A program made the position numbers and the translations under genes. Shown here in pieces: positions 25,511-35,072 of a stretch of 64,000 bases of DNA. Numbering within the stretch: position 1 is the first letter of the stretch; each line of letters begins with the position of its first letter. Under the pieces are notes generated by a model, which did no database searches, had not been told where the DNA came from, and saw nothing but the letters and a program-made list of their open reading frames with translations. The stretch is from a bacterium OM1 bin76 (GTDB taxonomy: Bacteria > Actinomycetota > Acidimicrobiia > Spongiisociales > ZC4RG35). The stretch covers positions 124,001 through 188,000 of the forward strand of contig MPNA01000002.1 in the NCBI GenBank assembly GCA_002238785.1. Direction: 5' to 3'.

Positions 25511-26635
25511 TCAGCCGCCTGGCCCTTGGATCATCAGCGGGATACGGGCTTCTGCCTGAGTCAGGCCACCGTGGTGGCTGACCTTGCGGGTGTCCATGCC
25601 CTTGGGGAAGAGTCCGTGGTTGTCGGGGGCGAGCAGCACTGCGTCAGGGAGGCGGGACTCGAGTTCGGGATGGGGTTTCCCTCGTCCCAGCCAGGTCCGC
25701 AGTTGCTCGGGCAGGATCATCTGGCTGCCGGTGCGTTCCGCCAGCGCCTCGATCCGCTGGTATGGGCCGCTGAGCATGAGTCCCCGGCTGTCGCCCCACC
25801 AACGCAGACCGGCGGTCTCGGCCCTGTCGAATATGAATCTGCCTTCCGGCGGGATATCCCGATGACCGTGATCGGAACTTCCCACCATCACGGTGTCGGG
25901 CGGGAGGCGGTCTGCCAGCCTTGCCCAGAGCCGGTTGGCGATGGTTATTGCCTGGGCGTATCGCTGGGACTGTTGCCCGGCTTCATGAGCCGCCATGTCC
26001 ACTGCGTGGTAGTAGACCATCGCCAGGGTTCGCTTCGACCCGGCAATCAGATAGCCCGGGTCGACTTCCAAAGGTGACAGATAACCCCGCATCTGCGCTC
26101 CCCTGTAGAGCATTCGGGTGAGTGGGGTGTCAAAGAATGCGGCCGGTTGCACGATCACTCCCCGAGCCCTCCGGGCGGAGAGCCGTTCCCAAAGGTTGGG
26201 AGCGGGCAGGAAGGCCGCGGTGTCGTAGACCACGTGCCTGCCGGAGAGGTCGGTCCAGTGCAGGAGGCTGAGCACCTTTCCCAAGTCGGGAAACCACTGC
26301 CGGTAGCCGATCACCCCGTGCTGAAGGGGGCTCAGCCCGGTGACTATCGATGAGAGGCTCACCGAGGTGGTGGTGGGAAACGGAGCCTCCAGGCCGGCCC
26401 GGTGCGATTGCCGCAGCGCCGGCGCGTCGGGATGGGAGAGTTGTCCGGCACCCAATCCGTCGATGATCACCAGCAGGTAATGGCGAGCAGGCGGAATCAG
26501 CCTGGCGAGGTCGGAGCGCAGTCCCCGGGTGGGAGAACGGCCGGTGAGACGTTGCTCCAACTCCGCCACCAGGTTGACCAGGTTGTTCCCCGCGTAGGTA
26601 GGGCCTTTGTGTGCCGTTGCGGGCTCATCCCTCAT
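25511..26635 (-). CDS. Alkaline-phosphatase-fold type I phosphodiesterase/nucleotide pyrophosphatase
   Basis: A 374-residue member of the alkaline phosphatase superfamily. The metal-site motif is LLVIIDGLGAGQL, the nucleophile lies in PFPTTTSVSLSSIVTGLSP, and further metal ligands are in YYHAVDMAAHEAG and VGSSDHGHRDIP. No signal peptide is seen, so it is probably cytoplasmic. Its ATG overlaps the stop of the upstream PIN-like toxin gene by four bases (ATGA at 26632-26635), an unexpected coupling. Substrate could be a nucleotide or a phosphodiester; not determinable here. Confidence 0.87.
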   Translation of the reverse strand: MRDEPATAHKGPTYAGNNLVNLVAELEQRLTGRSPTRGLRSDLARLIPPARHYLLVIIDGLGAGQLSHPDAPALRQSHRAGLEAPFPTTTSVSLSSIVTGLSPLQHGVIGYRQWFPDLGKVLSLLHWTDLSGRHVVYDTAAFLPAPNLWERLSARRARGVIVQPAAFFDTPLTRMLYRGAQMRGYLSPLEVDPGYLIAGSKRTLAMVYYHAVDMAAHEAGQQSQRYAQAITIANRLWARLADRLPPDTVMVGSSDHGHRDIPPEGRFIFDRAETAGLRWWGDSRGLMLSGPYQRIEALAERTGSQMILPEQLRTWLGRGKPHPELESRLPDAVLLAPDNHGLFPKGMDTRKVSHHGGLTQAEARIPLMIQGPGG

Positions 26636-26904
26636 GTCCGACCGATGCGGCGTTTGTCTAACGATTCCCTTAGTAAGGAAAGCAGCCCATTCTCACCTCT
26701 TCGTTTCAACTGATCGCTGTCATGAGTAACCAGTGCATCGAACCCTGCTTGTTCGGCCCGCAAGTACAGGTACCAGTCAGGAGTTCTGGTGCCGGTAAGG
26801 GTGGTATCGAAGTGGCGCAGAGCCACCACTCTTACGCTGTCGTCAACGTCGCTTATGTCAAACCCGGGGGGTGAGGGGAAACCTTCATCAAGCAGCAGTC
26901 GCAT
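26632..26904 (-). CDS. PIN-like DUF5615-type toxin
   Basis: A 90-residue protein; the ATG at 26904 is chosen because it starts the core strand MRLLLDEGFP, overlapping the antitoxin gene by 17 bases. The acidic residues Asp6, Asp43 and Asp62/Asp64 (ALVTHDSDQLKR) are placed as in PIN-like RNases of the Mut7-C/DUF5615 group, which pair with DUF433 antitoxins. The predicted activity is endoribonuclease. The gene sits between its antitoxin and a phosphodiesterase gene, coupled to both by overlaps. Confidence 0.78.
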   Translation of the reverse strand: MRLLLDEGFPSPPGFDISDVDDSVRVVALRHFDTTLTGTRTPDWYLYLRAEQAGFDALVTHDSDQLKRRGENGLLSLLRESLDKRRIGRT

Positions 26905-27601
26905 CGGAGCGGGACTCCCTGAGGCGAAGCTTTTCCTCCAGGCGGATAGCGTCTGTAATAGCCTCCACCTCCACTTGCGGGTATAGCAAACGAATCTTCT
27001 CCGCGGGAAGACGGCGTTGTTCATGGAGAGCAAAGAGGGCTGAGGTAGGGATTCGGGAACGGACGACACAGGGTTCTCCGGATAGCACCCCAGGGGAAAT
27101 GTGCGTGTGTGTGGATGGGTAAACCAAACCAGGTCCCCACATTGCTGAACGTGACACCTTGTCAATTGGTTGAGCAATATCGAATACCGACAGGAACAGG
27201 GTCATACCGTCGAAAGCCTGTTGTCCAGAGAACCTGTCAAGGGTCTCGCCACTGAGAAAGGCATGCTGGCCGTCGGATCTGACAGAGGGATCCACGCGTT
27301 CCCCGGCTAGGACATCACGGATCAGCCGCACCCGTTCGGAAACACCTGACGTCTCCATGCCCCTCTTTCGTAGCCAGGCGAATAGGCGCAGGTACAACAG
27401 ATCGCGGTACGACCAACCCCGAGGATGCCGCGCATTCCAATCTGGCGTGAGCAAGCCCGACCTTGCCCAGTGGTTTATGGTGCTATGCGGCACCCCTGAC
27501 AGCTGAGAGGCTCGCTTCGCGTCGTAGAAACCGCGTGGGCGACGGAGAGCTTGTATCACGATGTATCGGTCTTCGTCTCCAACATCTGGGATCTCGGTCA
27601 T
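26888..27601 (-). CDS. MerR-like helix-turn-helix plus DUF433 antitoxin
   Basis: The ATG at 27601 (MTEIPDVGDE) is preferred to a TTG three codons upstream. Residues about 20-60 form a winged helix-turn-helix (YDAKRASQLSGVPHSTINHWARSGLL, seen in two parts) of the MerR/AlpA type. The C-terminus (about 175-230) matches DUF433: SGEPCVVRSRIPTSALF then EKIRLLYPQVEVEAITDAI. DUF433 proteins are antitoxins of PIN-like DUF5615 toxins, and the toxin gene overlaps its 3' end by 17 bases. Fusion to a DNA-binding domain suggests that it represses its own operon. The 237 residues are much longer than the usual 75-residue DUF433 protein. Confidence 0.8.
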   Translation of the reverse strand: MTEIPDVGDEDRYIVIQALRRPRGFYDAKRASQLSGVPHSTINHWARSGLLTPDWNARHPRGWSYRDLLYLRLFAWLRKRGMETSGVSERVRLIRDVLAGERVDPSVRSDGQHAFLSGETLDRFSGQQAFDGMTLFLSVFDIAQPIDKVSRSAMWGPGLVYPSTHTHISPGVLSGEPCVVRSRIPTSALFALHEQRRLPAEKIRLLYPQVEVEAITDAIRLEEKLRLRESRSDATAA

Positions 27602-27649
27602 GGTTATCAAGGCTACCTGCGATTGGAAGGTTGGCCTTGAGTGGATTAC

Positions 27650-29284
27650 CTACCTGTGGCGGTACCACTCAACGTGTTCGGGTGGCAGGGGGGTGTTGCC
27701 CAAGATGGCGTCGGCGGCTTTTTCGGCGATCATCATCACCGGTGCGTAGATGTTGCCGTTGGTGATGGTGGGCATCACCGAGGCATCCACCACACGCAGA
27801 CCCTCAACGCCGTGCACCCGGAAATCGGAGGGTGACACCACCGACATGTCGTCGACACCCATCTTTGCGGTGCATGAGGGATGTAGGGCGGTCTCGGCGT
27901 CGGATGCAACCCAGTCGAGGATCTCCTGGTCGGTCTGCACGGCCGGTCCTGGTGACAGTTCCCCGGCGTCGAATGCTTCGAAGGCCGGCTGGCTGAGGAT
28001 GTTGCGGACGGTGCGCACCGCCTCCACCCACTCTCGGCGGTCGTTGGGAGTCGACAGGTAGTTGAATCGCAGTCGTGGCTTGTCGAACGGATCGGCAGAC
28101 CGAAGCCTGATTGTCCCCCGCACGTCGGAGAACATCGGGCCGACGTGCACCTGGTAGCCGTGTCCCTGGGCCGGAACCGACCCGTCGTACCGGATCGCCA
28201 CCGGCAGGAAATGGAGCATCAGGTTCGGGTATCCCACCTGGTCGTTGCTGCGGACGAAACCGCCGCCTTCGAAGTGGTTGCTGGTGGCGGGACCGGCGCG
28301 GAACAGCCACTGCAGCCCGATCCAGGGCATCCTCCATTTGGCCAGGTGGGGCTGCAGAGACACCGGTTGCTTGGAGGCATGCTGGATGTATACCTCCAGG
28401 TGGTCCTGCAGGTTCTCCCCGACTCCCGGAAGGTCGGCCACCACCCCTATCCCGAACGACTCGAGGTGCTCTGCCGGCCCCATCCCCGACAGCATCAGCA
28501 ATTGCGGTGAGTTGATGGCGCCTCCGCACAGGATCAACTCCTTGGCTTCCACCCGGTGGAGTCGGCGGCCCTTGCGGTATTCGACCCCCACCGCCCTGCT
28601 TCCCTCAAAGAGGATCCGGGTGATGTGCGCCCGGGTCAGCAACGACAGATTGGGACGGTCCATCACCGGATGCAGGTAGGCGCGGGAAGCACTGAGGCGC
28701 CGTCCCCGGTGGCGATTGGCGTCGAAAGCGGCGAAGCCCTCCTGCCGGTAGCCGTTCACATCGGTGGTATTGGGAATGCCGGCCTGCTCGCCGGCCTTGA
28801 AGAAGGCCTGGAAGAGGGGGTTGGCGGCCGGGCCCCGTTCCAGGATCAACGGCCCCTCGCCGCCCCGGTATTCGTCGGTGCCCGCCAGGGTGGTCTCCAG
28901 GCGTTTGAAGTAGGGAAGGCAATGGGCGTAGTCCCATTCCTCCATTCCCGCTTCGGCCGCCCACTTCTGGTAGTCCAAGGGGTTGCCGCGCTGGAAGATC
29001 ATCCCGTTGATGGAACTCGACCCGCCCAGCACTTTGCCGCGGGCGTGATAGACCTGGCGGCCTCCCATGTGGGGCTCGGGCTCGGACTGGTACTTCCAGT
29101 CGTAGAACTTCGATCCGATCGGGTAGGTGAGAGCCGCAGGCATGTGGATGAAGACATCCCATCGGTAGTCGGGGCGGCCGGCTTCCAGCACCAGCACCCG
29201 GTGGGAGGGATCGGCACTGAGGCGGTTGGCCAGTGCACATCCGGCGGAGCCACCACCGATGATGAGAAAGTCGTATCTGGCCAT
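27650..29284 (-). CDS. GMC oxidoreductase, choline-dehydrogenase-like (BetA type)
   Basis: A 544-residue FAD enzyme. N-terminal FAD motif is [17 protein letters not shown], the GMC signatures are [13 protein letters not shown] and [16 protein letters not shown], and the active-site region contains HPSCTAKMG with the catalytic-type His followed by [17 protein letters not shown]. It starts 21 bases after the choline-sulfatase gene, so both are in one operon. The pairing suggests that choline released from choline-O-sulfate is oxidised to betaine aldehyde. Other alcohols cannot be excluded because GMC substrates vary widely. Confidence 0.9.
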   Translation of the reverse strand: MARYDFLIIGGGSAGCALANRLSADPSHRVLVLEAGRPDYRWDVFIHMPAALTYPIGSKFYDWKYQSEPEPHMGGRQVYHARGKVLGGSSSINGMIFQRGNPLDYQKWAAEAGMEEWDYAHCLPYFKRLETTLAGTDEYRGGEGPLILERGPAANPLFQAFFKAGEQAGIPNTTDVNGYRQEGFAAFDANRHRGRRLSASRAYLHPVMDRPNLSLLTRAHITRILFEGSRAVGVEYRKGRRLHRVEAKELILCGGAINSPQLLMLSGMGPAEHLESFGIGVVADLPGVGENLQDHLEVYIQHASKQPVSLQPHLAKWRMPWIGLQWLFRAGPATSNHFEGGGFVRSNDQVGYPNLMLHFLPVAIRYDGSVPAQGHGYQVHVGPMFSDVRGTIRLRSADPFDKPRLRFNYLSTPNDRREWVEAVRTVRNILSQPAFEAFDAGELSPGPAVQTDQEILDWVASDAETALHPSCTAKMGVDDMSVVSPSDFRVHGVEGLRVVDASVMPTITNGNIYAPVMMIAEKAADAILGNTPLPPEHVEWYRHR

Positions 29285-29305
29285 CTCAGTCGATTCGGCA
29301 GGAGA

Positions 29306-30829
29306 TCAGGGCTTCGAGTTGCCGTCTGGTGACACGTACTGCGGATAGCGGGACTGCTCTTCAAGAACCCCGATCGGCAGATGGCTGCGGATGTAGACGC
29401 CTTCACCGCCGAATTTGGGAGTGAAGTCCCAAGTGATCCCCTGGCTGCGCATCACGCTGCTCACGAACGCCCGGCGGCGCTGGCTCTCCAGGACCTGGTC
29501 GGTGAGTTGGGCGCTGTCCCACCGTTGGTTGATCTCCTCTTTGACCTCCCCCAGGGCCTGGTCGGTGTCGGCCAGGTTGGACAATTCCTCCGGGTCGGCC
29601 TTCACATGGAACACCTGGTCGGGGTCACTCTCCGCCACCACGTACTTGGCGCCGCCCCTCTGGACCATGAACATGGGAGTCACGGCCCCTTCCGCGTAAT
29701 ACTCCCCGATCACCTCGTCATGGCCCTGATCGCCGTACAGGTGGGGCAACAGGGACCGCCCGTCCAGGGGGCTGGGATAGTTGATCTGGGCGCCGTCGGC
29801 GGCCAGACCCATCATGGTGGGCCCCAGGTCCACCAGCGACACCGCTTCCGACACCCGGCGGGGCTTGAGACGGTCGGGACACCAAAAGATCAGCGGCACC
29901 CGAACCGATCGCTCCAGAAAGCTCATCTTGAACCACATTCCCCGTTCGCCCAGCATGTCCCCGTGATCGGAGGTGACGATGACGATGGTGTCGGCGGCCA
30001 TGCCGGTCTCCTGCAGCGCCTGTCGCACCAGTCCCACCCGCCGGTCGAAGTCGGAGACCGAGGCGTAGTACGCCCGGCGAGCGGCCCGGATCTGCTGCTC
30101 GGTGAGATCGATGTCGGTGGCGCCGATCGACCACCGGAGTCGGTCACTGTGGGGATCACGAGGCGCCTGCTCGTAGGTGGTGATCGGCATGTCGATGTCG
30201 TCGTCGTTGTAGAGGCCCCAAGTCTCCGGTCGAGCCAGGTAAGGGTCATGGGGTTGTATGAAGGAGACGGTGAGCATGAAGGGCCTGTCGCCGGATCGAG
30301 CGCGGTCGTAAATCCAACGTTGGGCCCTGAAGGTCACCTCATCGTCATAGTCGATGTTCACGGCCGCCAAGGTGCTTCCGGCCTCGGTCACCACTTTCAT
30401 GGTGTGGAACCAGTCCTGCTTCTCGTAGGGCTCGTCCCAGCGGGGGTGCCACACGAAGTCGGCCGGATAGGCGTCGGTGGTCAGTCTCTCTTCGAACCCG
30501 TGCAACTGGTCCGGCCCGATGAAGTGCATCTTGCCCGACAGGCAGGTCAGATAGCCGCGATCGGCCAGGTAGTGGGCGAAAGTCGGGATTTCGACCGACC
30601 ATTCGGCGGCGTTGTCCCAGGCGCCGATCCGGGCGGGAAGGCAGGAGGTCATCATCACATACCTGGAGGGTCCGCACAGCGGCGAGTTGGTGTAGGCCCA
30701 GTCGAAGGTGATCCCCTCGTCGGCCATGCGGGAAATGTTGGGCGCGTACACCACCCGGTGGCCGTAGGTGGGCAGGAAGTGAGGCGCCAGTTGGTCGGCC
30801 ATGATCAGGACGATGTTGGGGCGCTTCAT
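29306..30829 (-). CDS. betC: Choline-sulfatase
   Basis: Choline-sulfatase splits choline-O-sulfate into choline and sulfate. The ATG at 30829 starts MKRPNIVLIMADQLAP, the usual BetC N-terminus; an upstream extension of 28 residues is rejected. The sulfatase signature CGPSR carries the Cys that is converted to formylglycine. BetC-specific text includes SGKMHFIGPDQLHGFEERLT, PHDPYLARPE and SDHGDMLGERGMWFKM. Length is 507 residues against about 510 for the rhizobial enzyme, and no signal peptide is seen, so it is cytoplasmic. The GMC oxidoreductase follows 21 bases downstream. It is divergent from the nuo operon. Confidence 0.93.
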   Translation of the reverse strand: MKRPNIVLIMADQLAPHFLPTYGHRVVYAPNISRMADEGITFDWAYTNSPLCGPSRYVMMTSCLPARIGAWDNAAEWSVEIPTFAHYLADRGYLTCLSGKMHFIGPDQLHGFEERLTTDAYPADFVWHPRWDEPYEKQDWFHTMKVVTEAGSTLAAVNIDYDDEVTFRAQRWIYDRARSGDRPFMLTVSFIQPHDPYLARPETWGLYNDDDIDMPITTYEQAPRDPHSDRLRWSIGATDIDLTEQQIRAARRAYYASVSDFDRRVGLVRQALQETGMAADTIVIVTSDHGDMLGERGMWFKMSFLERSVRVPLIFWCPDRLKPRRVSEAVSLVDLGPTMMGLAADGAQINYPSPLDGRSLLPHLYGDQGHDEVIGEYYAEGAVTPMFMVQRGGAKYVVAESDPDQVFHVKADPEELSNLADTDQALGEVKEEINQRWDSAQLTDQVLESQRRRAFVSSVMRSQGITWDFTPKFGGEGVYIRSHLPIGVLEEQSRYPQYVSPDGNSKP

Positions 30830-30922
30830 TTCTCGCAATGGTAAAGGGCTATGGGAGCTTTCCCGGCTGTGAATGCCCTTCGCTGCCGGCGCCGGTGGAC
30901 CCCTGCCGGACATCAGCAGCGG

Positions 30923-30951
30923 TCTTGGGCGGCATTCGGGTTTTCTATACT
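30923..30951 (+). promoter_or_regulatory. Candidate promoter of the nuo operon
   Basis: TATACT at 30946-30951 is a good -10 match; a weak -35 (TCTTGG at 30923-30928) lies 17 bases upstream. It would give a transcript start near 30958 and a 5' leader of about 26 bases before nuoA. No clear ribosome-binding site precedes the nuoA ATG. Confidence 0.45.
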
Positions 30952-30983
30952 GACAATCGGGTGTCCGCTTCAGTTTTTCGCAT

Positions 30984-31349
30984 ATGACCGCTTACTTCGA
31001 GAACTACCTTTTCGTGGCTGCTTTTGCCCTGCTGGGGGCCGTGCTGGTGTTGGTCATGCTGGGAGTGGCCTCGATTCTGCGGCCCAACAAGCCCACCGCA
31101 GCCAAGAAACTCACCTACGAGTGTGGTGTGGACCCGGTGGGGGAGGGATGGAGTCAGACCTACGTTCGCTACTACGTGTTTGGCCTGCTGTTCGTGATCT
31201 TCGACGTGGAGGCGGCGTTCATCTTCCCATGGGCCATCATGGCCGAGGAGTTGGGGATGTTCGGGCTGGTGGCGATCATCATATTCATGCTCACCTTGGT
31301 GGAGGGTCTGTTCTACGCCATCAAGAAGGGAGTCCTGCGGTGGGAGTGA
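30984..31349 (+). CDS. nuoA: NADH-quinone oxidoreductase subunit A
   Basis: A 121-residue membrane subunit with three helices, first in the complex I operon. Family signatures are [15 protein letters not shown], which includes the conserved Cys-Gly loop, and [22 protein letters not shown]. It sits at the quinone-channel junction of complex I. Its stop overlaps the start of nuoB by ten bases. Confidence 0.96.
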   Translation: MTAYFENYLFVAAFALLGAVLVLVMLGVASILRPNKPTAAKKLTYECGVDPVGEGWSQTYVRYYVFGLLFVIFDVEAAFIFPWAIMAEELGMFGLVAIIIFMLTLVEGLFYAIKKGVLRWE

Positions 31350-31837
31350 TCCAGCGCTTCGGAGTCCCCAAGCCGGTCAGTTGGCTGCTCAACTGGTCGC
31401 GGCGCTATTCGCTGTGGATGTTCCAGTTCGGCCTGGCCTGCTGTGCCATCGAGATGATGGCCGCTTCGGGACCTCGCTATGACTTCATGCGCTTTGGAAT
31501 CATCCCGCTGCCCGCCTCGCCCCGGCAGGCCGATCTGATGGTGGTGGCCGGGACCGTCACCGACAAGATGGCCCCGGCGGTGAAGCGTTTGTACGACCAG
31601 ATGCCCGAGCCCAAGTACGTGATCTCCATGGGTTCCTGTTCCAACTGCGGGGGTCCCTACTGGGATTCCTACTCGGTCACCAAGGGCGTGGACCAGATCA
31701 TTCCGGTGGACGTGTACGTGCCCGGTTGCCCGCCCCGGCCCGAGGCGCTGCTGGACGGCATCATTCTGTTGCAGGAAAAGATCAAGAACGAGGACATCAA
31801 AGAAAAGTGGAACGAGCGTGACCCTCAGCCCGTCTGA
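31340..31837 (+). CDS. nuoB: NADH-quinone oxidoreductase subunit B (N2 cluster)
   Basis: Holds the terminal 4Fe-4S cluster N2. The GTG at 31340 is chosen as start: an AAGGGAG site ends seven bases upstream and it overlaps the end of nuoA; the open frame extends further upstream but is not coding there. Cluster ligands are the adjacent cysteines in [11 protein letters not shown], Cys in GSCSNCGG and Cys in [12 protein letters not shown]. 165 residues. The last 20 bases overlap nuoC. Confidence 0.95.
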   Translation: MGVIQRFGVPKPVSWLLNWSRRYSLWMFQFGLACCAIEMMAASGPRYDFMRFGIIPLPASPRQADLMVVAGTVTDKMAPAVKRLYDQMPEPKYVISMGSCSNCGGPYWDSYSVTKGVDQIIPVDVYVPGCPPRPEALLDGIILLQEKIKNEDIKEKWNERDPQPV

Positions 31838-32405
31838 TGCCGAGATGACAGACGCCGACGGCGCCGGGGAAGGCAACTCTCTGGTGGACCGCGCCGCCGA
31901 TGCGGTGGGTGGGGTAGCCTTGGAGGCGTTGGAAACCGCCAAGGTGGGGGTCTCCGCCGACCGATGGACGCAGACCCTGCGCATCGCCCGTGACGACCTT
32001 GGCTTGGGGTTTTTCTCGTGGCTGTCGGCCATCCACTGGACCAACGACCCGCAGGTGGGAGATTCCCTCTCACAAGAGGTGACCGAGCGCTTCGAACTAC
32101 TGTGCGCCGTCTCGGATGTGACCAGCGGCGAACTGGTGGTGTTCTCCACCGACCTGGAGGCAACCGCTCCCACCGTGGACAGCCTGATCGAAATCTACCC
32201 GGGCGCCGACTGGCATGAGCGGGAGGCCCGGGAGATGTTCGGGATCACTTTTGTCGGCCATCCCTGTCCTGAGAACCTGTACCTTCCCAACGAATTCGCG
32301 GGAAACCCCCTGCTCAAGTCCTTCCCGCTGCTCAGCCGGGAAGTGAAGCCGTGGCCGGGAGACGTGGATGTGGAGGAGATGCCGGCCGTTGGGGGAGGAA
32401 CTTGA
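31818..32405 (+). CDS. nuoC: NADH-quinone oxidoreductase subunit C
   Basis: The 30-kDa-type subunit of the hydrophilic arm, 195 residues. Conserved text is [26 protein letters not shown] in parts and [13 protein letters not shown]. The start may be GTG 31818 (used here) or ATG 31845; neither has a strong ribosome-binding site. It is separate from nuoD, not fused as in E. coli. The stop overlaps nothing; nuoD starts one base later. Confidence 0.93.
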   Translation: MTLSPSDAEMTDADGAGEGNSLVDRAADAVGGVALEALETAKVGVSADRWTQTLRIARDDLGLGFFSWLSAIHWTNDPQVGDSLSQEVTERFELLCAVSDVTSGELVVFSTDLEATAPTVDSLIEIYPGADWHEREAREMFGITFVGHPCPENLYLPNEFAGNPLLKSFPLLSREVKPWPGDVDVEEMPAVGGGT

Positions 32406-32406
32406 G

Positions 32407-33597
32407 ATGACGGTGGCGCCCGACATGGTGCGGAACCTGGCTGGAGCCGCGGTCTCCGTGGAGTTGGAGACTCCGGACATGACTCTCAACATAGGACCGC
32501 AGCACCCTTCCACTCACGGGGTGCTGCGCCTGGTCGCCAAGGTGGACGGTGAGCGGGCCTTCGATGTTCAGCCGGTGATCGGCTACATGCACCGGGGATA
32601 CGAAAAGCTCTCGGAAGTCCGCACCTATCCGCAGATCACCGCCCTCATAAACCGGATCGATTGGGTGTCGGGGTACGCCAACGAGATTCCCTTCATAGTC
32701 GCCGCCGAACGGCTGATGGGCGTTGAGCCTCCCGAGCGGGCCCAGTTCATCCGGCTGATACTCACCGAGATGGCCCGGATCTCCTCGCATCTGGTGTTCC
32801 AGGCTTCCTATCCCCTGGAATTGGGGGCGGCCACGCCGCTGTTCTTCGCACTGCGGGACCGCGAGCGGGTACTGGATCTGATCGAGATGGTCACCGGTGG
32901 CCGGTTCCATCCCAACTTCAACCGGATCGGCGGCGTGAAACCGGCGGTGGGGGCGGGGCCCACCACCAGAAAGACCATCCAGGACCTCCCGGCCGGATTC
33001 CTGGCGGAGACCCGGGACGCCATGGACCGGGTGCTGTCCACCGCCGATCAACTGGAGGACCTGGTGGCGGGCAACGAGATAGTCCTGGCCCGCACCAAGG
33101 GCATCGGGATCCTCCCGCCCGAGGTGGCGATCGCCTACGGCGTTTCCGGGCCGAACCTGCGAGCCTCGGGTGTTGGCTTCGACTTGCGCAACGTCTCCGA
33201 CTACCTGCCCTATCACCTTTTCGACTTCCAGGTTCCCGTTGGGGAGGCGGGGGACTGCTGGGACCGTTGGTGGGTGCGTCTGGAGGAGATCCGCCAGTCG
33301 GCTTCCATCGTCCGCCAGGCGGTGGACTCCATTCCCTCGGGTCCCCTCCAGGCCAAGGTTCCCCGCATCATAAAGGTCCCGGCCGGGGAGATCTACGTGC
33401 GGGCCGAGAACCCCAAGGGTGAGATGGGGTATTACGTGGTCTCCGATGGGGGACTGGGTCCTTACCGGCTCAAGATCCGCTCCGCTTCCTTTTCCAACAT
33501 CTCCATTTTGCGCTGGGCCCTGGAAGGAACCCTGGTGCCTGACATCATCGCCATCATGGGTTCCCTGGACTTCGTGCTGGGAGACGTGGACCGATGA
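32407..33597 (+). CDS. nuoD: NADH-quinone oxidoreductase subunit D (49-kDa)
   Basis: Forms the quinone-binding site with NuoB. The ATG at 32407 (MTVAPDMV) follows the GGGGGAGGAAC Shine-Dalgarno-like run. Signatures are NIGPQHPSTHGVLRL, GYMHRGYEKL, RIGGVKPAVGAG and the C-terminal DIIAIMGSLDFVLGDVDR. 396 residues, normal length. Its stop overlaps the nuoH start as ATGA. Confidence 0.97.
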   Translation: MTVAPDMVRNLAGAAVSVELETPDMTLNIGPQHPSTHGVLRLVAKVDGERAFDVQPVIGYMHRGYEKLSEVRTYPQITALINRIDWVSGYANEIPFIVAAERLMGVEPPERAQFIRLILTEMARISSHLVFQASYPLELGAATPLFFALRDRERVLDLIEMVTGGRFHPNFNRIGGVKPAVGAGPTTRKTIQDLPAGFLAETRDAMDRVLSTADQLEDLVAGNEIVLARTKGIGILPPEVAIAYGVSGPNLRASGVGFDLRNVSDYLPYHLFDFQVPVGEAGDCWDRWWVRLEEIRQSASIVRQAVDSIPSGPLQAKVPRIIKVPAGEIYVRAENPKGEMGYYVVSDGGLGPYRLKIRSASFSNISILRWALEGTLVPDIIAIMGSLDFVLGDVDR

Positions 33598-34598
33598 GTC
33601 CCTGGCTGGCTCTGGCGATCTGGCTGCTGGTGGTGGCCACCATCATCCCGGTGATGGGGATGGCGATCGGCTACGCGGAGATGAAGATCTCCGCCCACAT
33701 GCAGAGCCGGATCGGTCCCTACTTCGCGGGGGGCCGGTTCGGATGGGCGCAGTTGATCGCCGACGGGGTGAAGTTCTTCCAGAAAGAAGACCTCGTTCCA
33801 GACAACGCCGACCGTCCGGTCTTCAAGATGGCCCCGGTGCTGGTGATGGTGGGTACGGTGGGCCTGTTCGTGGTGATCCCCTTCGGACCGGGGTTGACTC
33901 CCCAGAACCTCGACCTGGGCATCTTCTACGCCCTGGCCATCTCCTCGATTGGGACCATCGGGGTGCTCATGGCCGGATGGTCGTCGGGCAACAAGTATTC
34001 GTTGATCGGTGGCTTGCGGGCCGCCGGGCAGTTGATTGCCTATGAACTGCCTCTGGTCTTGGCGGTGGTGGGGGTGGTGATCCTGGCCGGCACCATGAGC
34101 CTGGACGGGATAGTGCAGGCGCAGATCTCCTGGTTCTCCGAGGCCGGGTGGGCGTGGGGGATGCCATTTGTGATAGTGCAGGCGGTCGGCCTGGGAGTGT
34201 TCTTCATCGCCAGCCTGGCGGAGTTGTCCCGCATCCCCTTCGACATGCCCATCGCCGAGTCGGAGTTGGTAATGGGGTATCTCACCGAGTACTCGGGTTT
34301 CCGGTTCCTGTTCTTCTTCTTGGCCGAGTTCGCCAACATGTTCACCCTTTCGGCGATCGCCGCCACCCTGTTCCTGGGCGGCTACTGGGTGCCGGGAGTC
34401 CCCGACAGCATCTTGCAATTCGTGGGTCCCCTGGTGCTGCTGGGCAAGATCGCCCTGTTCGTATTCGTAAGCATCTGGTTGCGGTGGACGTTCCCGCGTT
34501 TTCGGGAGGACCAGTTGCAAACCCTGGCCTGGAAGTGGCTGGTGCCGATTTCGCTGGCCAACATCATCGTTACCGGGATCCTTAAGGTGGTGATCTAA
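33594..34598 (+). CDS. nuoH: NADH-quinone oxidoreductase subunit H
   Basis: The eight-helix membrane subunit that forms most of the quinone tunnel, 334 residues. Signatures are RIGPYFAGGRFGWAQLIADGVKFF, SEL-type AELSRIPFDMPIAESELVMGYLTEYSG in parts, and FAEFANMF-like LAEFANMFTL. It directly follows nuoD; in 14-subunit operons nuoE, nuoF and nuoG would stand here, but there is no space for them. Confidence 0.97.
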   Translation: MSPWLALAIWLLVVATIIPVMGMAIGYAEMKISAHMQSRIGPYFAGGRFGWAQLIADGVKFFQKEDLVPDNADRPVFKMAPVLVMVGTVGLFVVIPFGPGLTPQNLDLGIFYALAISSIGTIGVLMAGWSSGNKYSLIGGLRAAGQLIAYELPLVLAVVGVVILAGTMSLDGIVQAQISWFSEAGWAWGMPFVIVQAVGLGVFFIASLAELSRIPFDMPIAESELVMGYLTEYSGFRFLFFFLAEFANMFTLSAIAATLFLGGYWVPGVPDSILQFVGPLVLLGKIALFVFVSIWLRWTFPRFREDQLQTLAWKWLVPISLANIIVTGILKVVI

Positions 34599-35072
34599 AT
34601 GAGACCCCAGATGCCCGTCATCCCCGGAAGGGGGCTTGTCAAGGGAATGAAGGTCACCCTCAAGACCCTTTTCACCCGACCGGTTACCGTCAATTATCCC
34701 AAGGTGAAGGAGACCCCGGTGCCCCGGGCCCGGGGTGTGATCGCCCTGGACCCCGATGCCTGTACGGTCTGCATGCTGTGCGCGCGCCAGTGCCCCGACT
34801 GGTGCATCTACATTGAAGGACACAAGGAGGAGCGTCCCCCCTCCCGGCCCGGCGGACGACCCCGGGTGCGCGCCACCCTCGACCGCTTTGACATCGACTA
34901 CGCCCTCTGCATGTACTGCGGCATCTGCGTGGAGGTCTGTCCGTTCGATGCCCTGTTCTGGAGCCCCGACTACGAGTACTCCGAGACCGAGATGGGTGAA
35001 ATGCTCCACAACCAGGATCGCCTCCTCGATTGGTTGGATAAGGTGCCCGCCGCTCCCGCCTTGGAGAAGTAG
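34599..35072 (+). CDS. nuoI: NADH-quinone oxidoreductase subunit I (two 4Fe-4S)
   Basis: Carries clusters N6a and N6b. Two CxxCxxCxxxC motifs are present: [15 protein letters not shown] and [18 protein letters not shown]. 157 residues. The ATG abuts the nuoH TAA. With NuoE, F and G missing from the operon, this is the first Fe-S protein an external electron donor would have to reach. Confidence 0.97.
   Translation: MRPQMPVIPGRGLVKGMKVTLKTLFTRPVTVNYPKVKETPVPRARGVIALDPDACTVCMLCARQCPDWCIYIEGHKEERPPSRPGGRPRVRATLDRFDIDYALCMYCGICVEVCPFDALFWSPDYEYSETEMGEMLHNQDRLLDWLDKVPAAPALEK

Noticed and set aside
30851-31339. A long N-terminal extension of the nuoB frame
   Set aside because: The text before GTG 31340 overlaps nuoA and is not conserved NuoB sequence; the ribosome-binding site and cluster motifs fix the start at 31340.
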